Assembly: GCA_963169195.1 (NCBI GenBank)
Contig: CAUJDN010000093.1
Span: forward strand, 58,218-122,217
DNA from: Acidobacteriota bacterium
GTDB taxonomy: Bacteria; Acidobacteriota; Vicinamibacteria; Vicinamibacterales; UBA2999
Direction: 5' to 3'
DNA: 64,000 nt
Position numbers and translations under genes: made by a program. Every line of letters starts with the position of its first letter. Positions within the stretch are counted from its first letter, which is position 1. This document shows positions 51,423-59,904 of this stretch, one piece after another. Below the pieces are notes generated by a model. That model was not told the origin of the DNA, searched no databases, and saw only the letters and a list, made by a program, of their open reading frames with translations.

Positions 51423-51758
51423 ATGCGTGCACTCGTGATGGCGGGGTTCGTGTCAGCGGTGATGCTAGTGTCCGACGTGGCGTCGGCGCAGGACGCCGTG
51501 GCCAGGGGCCAGCAGCTCTACGCGGCGCAGAAGTGCTCGATGTGCCACCAGGTGGCCGGGAAGGGCAACAAGCTGAGCGTCCTGGACGGCATCGGCGCGA
51601 AGCTCACGGCCGACCAGATCAGGGAGTGGCTGGTCGATCCGGTCGCAGCCGCGAAGAAAGCCAACTCCACGAAGAAGCCGCTGATGCCGAAGACGTACGC
51701 CAAGCTGCCGCCTGCGGACGTCGATGCCCTGGTGGTGTACATGCAATCGTTGAAATAG
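51423..51758 (+). CDS. Small periplasmic cytochrome c
   Basis: A 111-aa protein with a signal peptide (1-22, ending A-S-A) and one haem site C-S-M-C-H at 38-42. K-P-L-M-P-K provides the distal Met. It is a class I mono-haem cytochrome and a possible electron carrier for the next gene's product. GGAGG sits five bases before the ATG at 51423, deciding against the earlier in-frame start at 51387. Confidence 0.9.
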   Translation: MRALVMAGFVSAVMLVSDVASAQDAVARGQQLYAAQKCSMCHQVAGKGNKLSVLDGIGAKLTADQIREWLVDPVAAAKKANSTKKPLMPKTYAKLPPADVDALVVYMQSLK

Positions 51759-51826
51759 CGTCCCGCCTCCCGGCACCCGGCGGCCGGGCGACCTGACGCC
51801 GTCGCTACGCCTTCAGGGGGGATCTC

Positions 51827-53191
51827 ATGACCCGTCCCGAACGTGCCGTGCTCGTCCGCCATCCGCTTGCGATGGTGGGAATCGCCATCACGACCGCGGC
51901 GGCGGTCGTGTTCGTCGCGCTGTCCGTGGCGATGTTCGTGGGGCTGCTCGAGAACCCCTACGCCGGCCTCGTGGTCTTCATCGGGATCCCGGCGATCTTT
52001 CTCATGGGTCTGGTGCTCATCCCCTGGGGGATGATGCTCCAGCGCCGCGCCATCGCGCGCGGCGAGCGCGAGGCCGAATGGCCCGTCGTGGACTTCCGGC
52101 AGTCGCGCACGCGTCGCGTCGCCATGGGCGTCGCCGTGCTCTCCGCGATCAACGTCGTCATCGTCCTCGTCGCCGGCTACGGCACGCTCCACTGGATGGA
52201 GTCGCCGCAGTTCTGCGGGCAGGCGTGCCACGAGCCGATGCACCCGCAGTACACCGCCTGGCAGAACGCGCCGCACGCCAAGGTCACCTGCGTCCAGTGC
52301 CATATCGGAGAGGGAGGCGAGGCCTTCGTTCACTACAAGACGGCAGGCGTGCGGCAGCTCTTCCACGTGGTGACCAACAAGTACCCGCGGCCCATCCCGG
52401 GCGTGGCCGACATGCGGCCTGCGATCGAGACGTGCGGGAACTGCCACTGGCCCGGCCGGTCCATCGGGGACCGCGTGCGGGTCTTCAGGTCGTATGCGGA
52501 CGACGAGGCGAATACGGAGAGCGCCACCGCCCTGACGCTCCACCTGGGCGGGCCGGGGACGCCGGGCGGTCGCGGCATCCACTGGCACGCGAACCCCGAC
52601 CTTCGCATCGAGTACGTCTATACGGACGCGGATCGCCAGGAGATCCCCTGGGTGCGGGCGACGCGCCCGGATGGATCCGTGGAGGTGTGGGCGGCGGAGG
52701 GCACGCCGCCGGACCAGGCGCCGACGGGTGCCCGCCGGACGATGGACTGCATCGACTGCCACAACGTGGTGGCGCATCGCATCGCTCCCTCGGCCGAGCA
52801 GGCGGTGGATCGCGCCATCGCGTCGGGTGCGCTGCCGCAGGCGCTCCCGTACGTCCGGCGCGAGGGCCTGAAACTGGTCCAGGCCCAGTACGAGAACGGC
52901 GATGCCGCGCGCGCCGCCATCGACCAGGGCCTGCGCGGCTTCTACAGGACGCAGACCGGCGAGATCGACAGCGCTGCCATCGAGCGGGCGGTCTCGGCGC
53001 TGCACACCGTCTACGAGCGGAACGTGTTTCCGGCGATGAAGGTGACCTTTGGCGTCTACCCCGACAACCTCGGGCACACCACGTCGCAGGGGTGCTTCCG
53101 CTGCCACGACGGGAGCAAGGTGGCGAAGGACGGGACCAGCATCACGGCCGATTGCGAGTCGTGCCACAAGATGCTGGACGCCGTTCCGTAG
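51827..53191 (+). CDS. NapC/NrfH-like membrane cytochrome with six haem sites
   Basis: A 454-aa protein with three membrane helices (about 14-40, 47-70, 98-121). Six haem motifs follow: C-G-Q-A-C-H (130-135, with three spacer residues), C-V-Q-C-H (155-159), C-G-N-C-H, C-I-D-C-H, C-F-R-C-H and C-E-S-C-H. NapC/NrfH relatives pass electrons from quinol to periplasmic reductases. The first C-x3-C-H motif recurs in related Geobacter and acidobacterial proteins. The terminal acceptor is not encoded nearby. Confidence 0.88.
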   Translation: MTRPERAVLVRHPLAMVGIAITTAAAVVFVALSVAMFVGLLENPYAGLVVFIGIPAIFLMGLVLIPWGMMLQRRAIARGEREAEWPVVDFRQSRTRRVAMGVAVLSAINVVIVLVAGYGTLHWMESPQFCGQACHEPMHPQYTAWQNAPHAKVTCVQCHIGEGGEAFVHYKTAGVRQLFHVVTNKYPRPIPGVADMRPAIETCGNCHWPGRSIGDRVRVFRSYADDEANTESATALTLHLGGPGTPGGRGIHWHANPDLRIEYVYTDADRQEIPWVRATRPDGSVEVWAAEGTPPDQAPTGARRTMDCIDCHNVVAHRIAPSAEQAVDRAIASGALPQALPYVRREGLKLVQAQYENGDAARAAIDQGLRGFYRTQTGEIDSAAIERAVSALHTVYERNVFPAMKVTFGVYPDNLGHTTSQGCFRCHDGSKVAKDGTSITADCESCHKMLDAVP

Positions 53192-53228
53192 CGGGCCGGA
53201 CGGGCCTCGTCGCCTTCCCGGCGGGGTT

Positions 53229-55823
53229 TCACTCCGCGCGGATCGTCTTCAGCGGATCCACGCGGGTTGCCCGAATGGCCGGGAGCAGGCTCCCGGCCAG
53301 GGCCATCAGTATGCAGACACCACCGGCTGCGGCATAGACGAGACGGTCACCCGGATTCACGCCGAACAGCAGCGCCTTCAGGACGTGGGCTGCCCAGGCC
53401 GCGGCCATCGTGCCAGCGACAAGGCCGATGCTCGCCAGCAGGAAGCCCTTCGCCAGCACCTGCCGCAGGATGCGCGCCCGCGTGGCGCCCAGCGCCAGTC
53501 GCACGCCAATCTCGCCCATGCGGGCGGAGACGCTGAACGTCAGGAGCCCGTGCACGCCCACGGCCGCCAGCAGCAGGGCCATCGCGGCGAAGCCCGCCAG
53601 GACCCGGACCTGCACTTCGCGCGCCGCCGTCTCGCCGTCGACAACGCTTGCGAGCGACCGGACGTCCGAGACGGGCACCTCCGAGTCGGCGCGCGCGATG
53701 GCCGAGCGGATGGCCGGCACCAGTGATTCCAAGGCGACGTCCGCCCTGATGACGAGATCCTTGGGCGCGTAGAACGGCAGCGCGCCATCCGGCACCTGCG
53801 CCGACGACAGGTAGACCTGCGGCTCGCTCTCCCGCTCGAGTCCGCGAACCTTCACGTCGCCCACGATCCCGACGACCGTGAGAGCCTCGCGGGCGAGCGA
53901 GAGCTGCCGTCCCAGCGGATCCTGGCCGGGCCAGTGGCGCTGGGCGAACGACTGGCTCACGACCGCGACGAGGGGCGCGTCGAGGTCGTCGCTGTCCCTG
54001 ACGTCGCGACCCAGCAGCAGGGGGATGCGAAGCGCGTCGAAGAACCCCGGCGTGATCAGTCGCAGGCTGGCGGTGTGCGTGTTGTCGGGATCCTCCGGTC
54101 GGCCGTCCACGGTGACCGGCCAGATGCCGCCGCGCATCACCATGGGAAGGAAGCTGATGTAGGCGGCCTGACGGACGCCGGGCCTGGCACGCAGCTCGTC
54201 GAGCACTCGTGCGTAGAATTGCTGGCGGCGGGCCGTCGCTTCGTACCTGGGCTCCGGCAGCGACGTGCGCATCGTGAGGACGCCGGTGGAGTCGAACCCG
54301 GGCGCGACGCCCTGCACACGCCACAATGCCTGGATGAGGAGTCCTGCCGAGACCAGCAGGACGAAGGAGGCGGCCACCTGGCCCACGACAAGGAGCGATC
54401 GCAGGCGCTCGGTCGAGCGGCCGGCGCTGGCGCGCGCGCCGCTCTTGAGACCCTCCACCGAGGCGCTGCCGGCCAGCTTCACCGCGGGAAGCACGCCGAA
54501 GACGACGGCGGTCGCAAGCGTCAGCGCCACGACCAGCGCGAGCAGGCGGGCATCCAGGGCGGGCGCGTCGGGAATGGGCAGCGCGCTCGGCACGAGCCGG
54601 GCGACCAGCGGCATGCCGGAGACGGCGAGGAGGATGCCGCCGAGCCCACCGGCGCCCGCGAGAACGAAGTGCTCCGTCAGCATCTGCCGCGCCAGGCGCT
54701 CGCGCCCGGCGCCGAGCGCGGCGCGGACGGCCATCTCGCGATGGCGGTCCAGCGCGCGGGACAGCAGGAGGCTGGCGAGATTGGTGCACGCGATGAGCAG
54801 CATGCAGAGCGAGGCGCCAGCCAGGGCCCACAGCATCAGGCGCGACTGCCCGCTGACTTCGTCACGCAGGCGGATCACCGCGGCGCCATTGCGTGCGTTG
54901 GCGTCCGGGTACGCCTCGGCCAGCCGGGCGGCGATGGTGGACATCTCCGCCCGCGCCTGGACCAGGGTGACATCACCTTTCAGGCGTGCCACACCCTGGA
55001 GGTACCAGTTCGTCCGGTCCTCGAGGTCGTAGTCCGTGAAGCGCTTCGGCGCCCAGAAGGCCGCCTCCCTCGTGGGGAAACTGAAGTGCGGTGGCATCAC
55101 GCCGACGATGGTGTGTGGCTCGTCGTCGAGGCGGACGGTGCGCCCGAGGACGTCGGGACTGGCACCGAACCGCGTCGTCCACAGGCGATGGCTGAGCACC
55201 ATCACCCTGGGCCTCTCGCGCGCATCGTCCATGCTGGTCAGCGGGCGACCCAGGGCGGCCGGAACGCCCAGGACGCCGAAGAGATCTCCCGTGGCGACGA
55301 CACCATCCAGCCGCAGGGGCTCGCCTTCGCCCACGAGATTGACCGATGCGGTCGTGTAGGCCGCGATGCGCTCGAACGATCGGGCCTCGCGCTTCCAGTC
55401 CAGGAAGTTGGGCGGCGACAGCTCGATGCGGGGGTAACCGCGGAACGACTGGTCCTGGTAGAGCTTCACCAGCTGGCTGGCCCCGGGGAACGGGAGTGGA
55501 CGCACGAGCACGTGGTCGACGAGTCCAAAGGCCACCGTGGTCGCACCGATGCCGAGGGCGGCGACGAGGATGGCGGCGAAGGCGAAACCAGGGGACCGGC
55601 GCAGCGACCGGGCAGAGGCGCGCACGTCCTGTTTCAGCAGGTCCGCGTGCGCGGCCGGGGCGGACGCGACGATGTCGAGCAGCGCCTCGCACCAGAGGAC
55701 CATCCGCTCCCGCCGGCTTCGGGCGGCGCGCCACCGCGCGGCGAAGATGGCCGCCATCTCATCCCCGTATTCCGTGCGAAACGGCAACGGGTAGAGCCTC
55801 AGCCATGCGCGATACCAGGACAT
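53229..55823 (-). CDS. Two-module MacB-like ABC permease without ATPase (ADOP type)
   Basis: An 864-aa membrane protein. A short N-terminal prefix (Y-R-A-W-L-R-L-Y-P-L-P-F-R-T-E-Y-G-D-E-M) precedes two copies of the MacB periplasmic core plus FtsX domain. Helices sit at about 83-103, 330-350, 380-410 and 425-445 in the first copy and about 480-500, 750-775, 795-820 and 830-850 in the second. Such acidobacterial duplicated orphan permeases lack an ATPase partner beside them. It is transcribed after padR (2-bp gap), so the PadR protein probably controls it. The transported substrate is unknown. Confidence 0.92.
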   Translation of the reverse strand: MSWYRAWLRLYPLPFRTEYGDEMAAIFAARWRAARSRRERMVLWCEALLDIVASAPAAHADLLKQDVRASARSLRRSPGFAFAAILVAALGIGATTVAFGLVDHVLVRPLPFPGASQLVKLYQDQSFRGYPRIELSPPNFLDWKREARSFERIAAYTTASVNLVGEGEPLRLDGVVATGDLFGVLGVPAALGRPLTSMDDARERPRVMVLSHRLWTTRFGASPDVLGRTVRLDDEPHTIVGVMPPHFSFPTREAAFWAPKRFTDYDLEDRTNWYLQGVARLKGDVTLVQARAEMSTIAARLAEAYPDANARNGAAVIRLRDEVSGQSRLMLWALAGASLCMLLIACTNLASLLLSRALDRHREMAVRAALGAGRERLARQMLTEHFVLAGAGGLGGILLAVSGMPLVARLVPSALPIPDAPALDARLLALVVALTLATAVVFGVLPAVKLAGSASVEGLKSGARASAGRSTERLRSLLVVGQVAASFVLLVSAGLLIQALWRVQGVAPGFDSTGVLTMRTSLPEPRYEATARRQQFYARVLDELRARPGVRQAAYISFLPMVMRGGIWPVTVDGRPEDPDNTHTASLRLITPGFFDALRIPLLLGRDVRDSDDLDAPLVAVVSQSFAQRHWPGQDPLGRQLSLAREALTVVGIVGDVKVRGLERESEPQVYLSSAQVPDGALPFYAPKDLVIRADVALESLVPAIRSAIARADSEVPVSDVRSLASVVDGETAAREVQVRVLAGFAAMALLLAAVGVHGLLTFSVSARMGEIGVRLALGATRARILRQVLAKGFLLASIGLVAGTMAAAWAAHVLKALLFGVNPGDRLVYAAAGGVCILMALAGSLLPAIRATRVDPLKTIRAE

Positions 55824-55825
55824 GC

Positions 55826-56185
55826 TCAGACCTTTCGAGGCATGACGCCGCTCTGGCGCGCGAGCTGGACGAGGCCGGCAAGACGCTCGGCCTCGGCGCG
55901 CGCGACCTTCCGGCCAAACGCAGTGACGCGGTAGTACCGGCGGCGCTCATCGTCCGCCTCGGGAGCTGGCCGCGAGCCGGATTCGACGATGAGATCCTGC
56001 TCGAGCATGCGCTGGATGGAGCGGTAGAGGGTGCCGGCGCCGAGCGTCACCTCGCCTCCGGTGCGCGCGGCGATGTCCTGAATGATGGCGTAGCCATGCC
56101 GATCCTCGTCCGCAAGGGAGAGGAGGATGTGGAAGACGGCCGGTGGGAGCGGGACGAGCGATTCGGGCGCGGTGGTCGGCGGCAT
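55826..56185 (-). CDS. PadR-family transcriptional regulator
   Basis: A 119-aa winged-helix repressor. The domain L-P-P-A-V-F-H-I-L-L-S-L to G-A-G-T-L-Y-R-S-I-Q-R-M-L contains the recognition region, followed by R-R-Y-Y-R-V-T-A-F-G-R-K-V and a helical dimerisation tail. It heads a two-gene unit with the ADOP permease. The ATG at 56185 is preferred because codons upstream would cross the operator palindrome. Confidence 0.92.
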   Translation of the reverse strand: MPPTTAPESLVPLPPAVFHILLSLADEDRHGYAIIQDIAARTGGEVTLGAGTLYRSIQRMLEQDLIVESGSRPAPEADDERRRYYRVTAFGRKVARAEAERLAGLVQLARQSGVMPRKV

Positions 56186-56198
56186 GTCACGGTCATTG

Positions 56199-56213
56199 TA
56201 TCCAGTATGGATA
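56199..56213. promoter_or_regulatory. Probable PadR operator
   Basis: TATCC-AGTAT-GGATA, a perfect 5-bp-arm inverted repeat (15 bp), lies 14-28 bases ahead of padR and overlaps a candidate -10 box (TACAAT on the minus strand, 56200-56195). Binding here would block transcription of padR and the permease gene. The spacing and AT content resemble known PadR operators. Confidence 0.6.
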
Positions 56214-56366
56214 TAGTTACGACGGATAGACGTGGAAGTTCCCCGAGGGGCTCCCGGCATGCGTCCGGGTCATGTGGGCCATGATCTGTACGCGTGTTCA
56301 GGCGACCATCCATCTCCACCATGCGACAATGGGTGGCTGCGGGCGGCACGGCCTGCCCACCAGATC

Positions 56367-59300
56367 ATGAAGAAGCTGCTCGTCGCCAACCGATCGGAAA
56401 TCGCCATCCGCTGTCTGCGGGCCGGGGCCGAACTCGGCCTCAGGACCGTAGCGGTGTACAGCCACGAGGACCGCTTCTCGCTGCACCGCTTCAAGGCAGA
56501 CGAGGCCTTCCTCGTCGGGCCGGAACAGGGAGGGGAGCCGGTCCGGTCGTATCTCGACATCGATGCGATTCTCGGTGTGGCGCACGCCGCTGGCGCCGAC
56601 GCCGTGCATCCAGGCTATGGGTTCCTCTCCGAGAACGCGGAGTTCGCGCGGCGGTGCGAGGCCGCGGGCCTCCGGTTCGTCGGGCCGACGCCGGAGCAAC
56701 TGGAGACGTTCGGCGACAAGACCGCTGCCAAGCGCGTGGCTACGGCAGCCGGCGTGTCCACGGTGCCGGGGACCGAGCGCTCGGTCACTTCGGATGCGGA
56801 GGCGTTGGCCGCGGGACGCGCCGTCGGCTACCCGGTCATCGTGAAGGCCAGTTTCGGCGGCGGCGGGCGTGGGATGCGCGTGGTGCAGGACGAGGCCGAA
56901 CTGGCAGCGCGGCTGGCGGAGGCGCGCCGTGAGGCCGGCGCCGCATTCGGGCGCGCCGACGTGTTCCTCGAGCGCTACATCCCGCGCGTCAAGCACATCG
57001 AGGTGCAGATCCTGGGCGATGCCCACGGCAACCTGGTGCACCTGTGGGAGCGCGACTGTTCCGTGCAACGCCGCCACCAGAAGCTCGTGGAGGTTGCCCC
57101 CGGGGTGGGGCTGTCGCGCGCGCTTCGCGAGGCCATCTGCGATGCCGCCGTGCGACTGTGCCGCAGGGTGTCGTATCAGGCGGCCGGCACCGTGGAGTTC
57201 CTCCTGGACGTCGACAGCAGCCACTTCTACTTCATCGAAGTGAACCCCCGCATCCAGGTGGAGCACACGGTGACGGAGATGGTCACGGGAATCGACCTGG
57301 TTCAGGCGCAGATCCTGGTGGCCGCCGGGCACCGCCTCCACGAGGCGCCGATGAACGTGCCGCGTCAGGCGGACATCGAGCTGCGCGGCGTGGCCATGCA
57401 GTGTCGCATCACCACCGAGGACCCGCAGAACCAGTTCATCCCCGACTACGGCCGCATCACGACCTACCGGTCGCCCGGAGGCTTCTCGGTGCGTCTGGAT
57501 GGCGGCAACGGCTTCGGCGGCGCGGTCATCACGCCCTACTTCGACTCGCTGCTCGTCAAGCTCACGACCTGGGGCGCGACGCTCGACCAGGCCGTGATGC
57601 GGGCGGACCGCGCGCTGCAGGAGTTCCGCATACGCGGCGTCAAGACGAACATCGCGTTCCTCAGGAACGTCATCCTCCATCCCACGTTCGGCAGCGGGGC
57701 GGCGACCACCGATTTCGTGGATCGCACGACGGCGCTCTTCCAGTTCCCCGAGGCGCGGGACCGGGCCACCAAGCTCCTGGCCTACATGGCGGACGTGATC
57801 GTCAACGGCCGCGACGACGTGAGGGGGAGCGTGCGTGCAGGAGTGAAGCTCGCCAGGCCGGTCCCACCGGCGGTCGACCGCTCGGTGGACCCTCGGCCCG
57901 GCACGCGGCAGCGGCTGCAGCGGCTGGGCCCCGAGAAGTTCGCGGAGTGGGCGCGCGCGGAGGAGCGGCTTTTGGTGACGGACACCACCTTCCGCGACGC
58001 CCATCAATCGCTGCTGGCCACGCGCGTGCGAACCTACGATCTGCTGGCCGTGTCCGATGCGGTGGCCCGGCAGCTGCCCGGGCTCTTCAGCCTCGAGATG
58101 TGGGGCGGCGCGACGTTCGACACGGCGATGCGGTTCCTCCAGGAGGATCCGTGGGACCGGCTGGTCGAGCTGCGGAAGCGCATTCCGAACGTGCTGTTCC
58201 AGATGCTGCTGCGCGCGAGCAACGCCGTCGGCTACACCAGCTACCCGGACAACGTGGTCCGCGAGTTCATCCGCGTCTCGGCGGCGCACGGCATCGATGT
58301 CTTTCGCATTTTCGACTCGCTGAACGCATCCGGCAACATGCGTGTGGCGATGGAGGCCGTCCGCGAGGACACTGAGGGGCTGTGCGAGGCCGCGATCTGC
58401 TACACGGGCGACATCCTGGACCCGACCCGCACCAAGTACGGCCTCGATTACTACCTGCGGATGGCCAGGGATCTCGTGCGCATGGGGGCACACGTGCTCG
58501 CCATCAAGGACATGGCGGGCTTGTGCAAGCCGTTCGCCGCGCGCGCGCTCGTCAAGGCGCTGCGGGACGAAGTGGGTGTGCCCGTCCACTTCCACACGCA
58601 CGACACCAGCGGCATCAACGCGGCGAGCGTGCTCTACGCGGCTGAGGCCGGCGTGGACATCGCGGATGGCGCCATCGCCTCGATGAGCGGGATGACCAGC
58701 CAACCCTGCCTGAACGCGTTCGTCGCGGCACTGCGGCACGGCGGGCGCGACACGGAGCTGGATCAGGCCGTCCTGGACCGGATGAGCGAGTACTGGGCTG
58801 CCGTCCGGGCCCTCTACTATCCCTTCGACGAGGGCCTCGCGGCTCCCGCGCCCGACGTGTATTACCACGAGATGCCGGGCGGTCAATACACGAACCTGCG
58901 CCAGCAGGCGAAGAGCCTCGGGCTGGACGCGCGCTGGCGCGAGGTGTGCGACGCCTACGCCGCCGCCAACCGGCTGCTCGGCGACATCGTGAAGGTGACG
59001 CCGTCGAGCAAGGTCGTGGGCGACCTCGCGCTCTACATGGTGACCAACGACCTCTCGGCCGACGATCTGGCGGCTGGCCGCGGCGTGGCCAGCGTACCGA
59101 GGAGCGTGGTCGAGATGATGCAGGGACGGCTGGGGACGCCCGACGGCGGCTGGCCCGCCGGGCTCCAGCAGCGCGTGCTGGCGGCTGCGCGGGTGACGCC
59201 GCTCGACGAGCGGCCAGGCGCATCGCTGCCGCCGGTCGACTTCGCCGCCGAAGCCGCGGCGCTGGAGCGGCGCCTGGGCCGTCGCCCATCGCCCGAAGAC

Positions 59301-59819
59301 GTGCTTTCGCTGGTCCTCTATCCGAAGGTGTTCGAGGACTTCGCCCGGCACCGCCAGGCGCACGACAACACGTCGGTCATCCCGACGGCGAACTTCTTCT
59401 ACGGCATGCAGCCAGGAGAGGAGACCGCCTTCGAGATCGAGCGCGGCAAGACGCTGATCGTCCGGTATCTCACGACCGGCGAGCTGCACGAGGACGGCCG
59501 GCGCACGGTCTTCTTCGAGCTGAACGGCCAGCCGCGGGACGTGAGCGTCCCTGACCGATCCGCCGGGATCGTCGTGACGCGCCGCGCGAAGGCCGATGCC
59601 GGTGACCCCGATCAGGTGTCGGCGCCCATGCCCGGCAAGGTGTCGGTGGTGGTGGCGAGAGCCGGCGATCCGGTGAAGGCGGGCGACCGGCTCCTGTCGA
59701 TCGAAGCGATGAAGATGGAGACACCCGTCTACGCGCCAAGGGACGCGACGGTCGCGCGTGTCGAGGTCTCGGCCGGCGCCGTGGTCGAAGCGGGCGACCT
59801 GCTCGTGACGCTGGGGTGA
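56367..59819 (+). CDS. pyc: Pyruvate carboxylase
   Basis: An 1150-aa single-chain biotin enzyme that makes oxaloacetate from pyruvate, bicarbonate and ATP for anaplerosis and gluconeogenesis. Biotin carboxylase comes first (L-L-V-A-N-R-S-E-I-A, H-P-G-Y-G-F-L-S-E-N, G-G-G-G-R-G-M). The carboxyltransferase (about 530-800) has T-F-R-D-A-H-Q-S-L-L-A-T-R and M-W-G-G-A-T-F-D. The biotin domain at the end has E-A-M-K-M-E with Lys1116. The ATG at 56367 gives the family length. A 181-bp spacer separates it from padR. Confidence 0.97.
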   Translation: MKKLLVANRSEIAIRCLRAGAELGLRTVAVYSHEDRFSLHRFKADEAFLVGPEQGGEPVRSYLDIDAILGVAHAAGADAVHPGYGFLSENAEFARRCEAAGLRFVGPTPEQLETFGDKTAAKRVATAAGVSTVPGTERSVTSDAEALAAGRAVGYPVIVKASFGGGGRGMRVVQDEAELAARLAEARREAGAAFGRADVFLERYIPRVKHIEVQILGDAHGNLVHLWERDCSVQRRHQKLVEVAPGVGLSRALREAICDAAVRLCRRVSYQAAGTVEFLLDVDSSHFYFIEVNPRIQVEHTVTEMVTGIDLVQAQILVAAGHRLHEAPMNVPRQADIELRGVAMQCRITTEDPQNQFIPDYGRITTYRSPGGFSVRLDGGNGFGGAVITPYFDSLLVKLTTWGATLDQAVMRADRALQEFRIRGVKTNIAFLRNVILHPTFGSGAATTDFVDRTTALFQFPEARDRATKLLAYMADVIVNGRDDVRGSVRAGVKLARPVPPAVDRSVDPRPGTRQRLQRLGPEKFAEWARAEERLLVTDTTFRDAHQSLLATRVRTYDLLAVSDAVARQLPGLFSLEMWGGATFDTAMRFLQEDPWDRLVELRKRIPNVLFQMLLRASNAVGYTSYPDNVVREFIRVSAAHGIDVFRIFDSLNASGNMRVAMEAVREDTEGLCEAAICYTGDILDPTRTKYGLDYYLRMARDLVRMGAHVLAIKDMAGLCKPFAARALVKALRDEVGVPVHFHTHDTSGINAASVLYAAEAGVDIADGAIASMSGMTSQPCLNAFVAALRHGGRDTELDQAVLDRMSEYWAAVRALYYPFDEGLAAPAPDVYYHEMPGGQYTNLRQQAKSLGLDARWREVCDAYAAANRLLGDIVKVTPSSKVVGDLALYMVTNDLSADDLAAGRGVASVPRSVVEMMQGRLGTPDGGWPAGLQQRVLAAARVTPLDERPGASLPPVDFAAEAAALERRLGRRPSPEDVLSLVLYPKVFEDFARHRQAHDNTSVIPTANFFYGMQPGEETAFEIERGKTLIVRYLTTGELHEDGRRTVFFELNGQPRDVSVPDRSAGIVVTRRAKADAGDPDQVSAPMPGKVSVVVARAGDPVKAGDRLLSIEAMKMETPVYAPRDATVARVEVSAGAVVEAGDLLVTLG

Positions 59820-59904
59820 AGGACCGGGAAGATGGTCACCCTCGCTCCGGCTCCGACAGCGCGCCCGGCCGACCTCGTCGTGCGCGGCGCGGGAGGCGCT
59901 CCTC

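Noticed and set aside
52366..52377. Third parS-like site (CTTCCACGTGGTG)
   Set aside because: Only the central eight bases match; the outer arms are not symmetrical.
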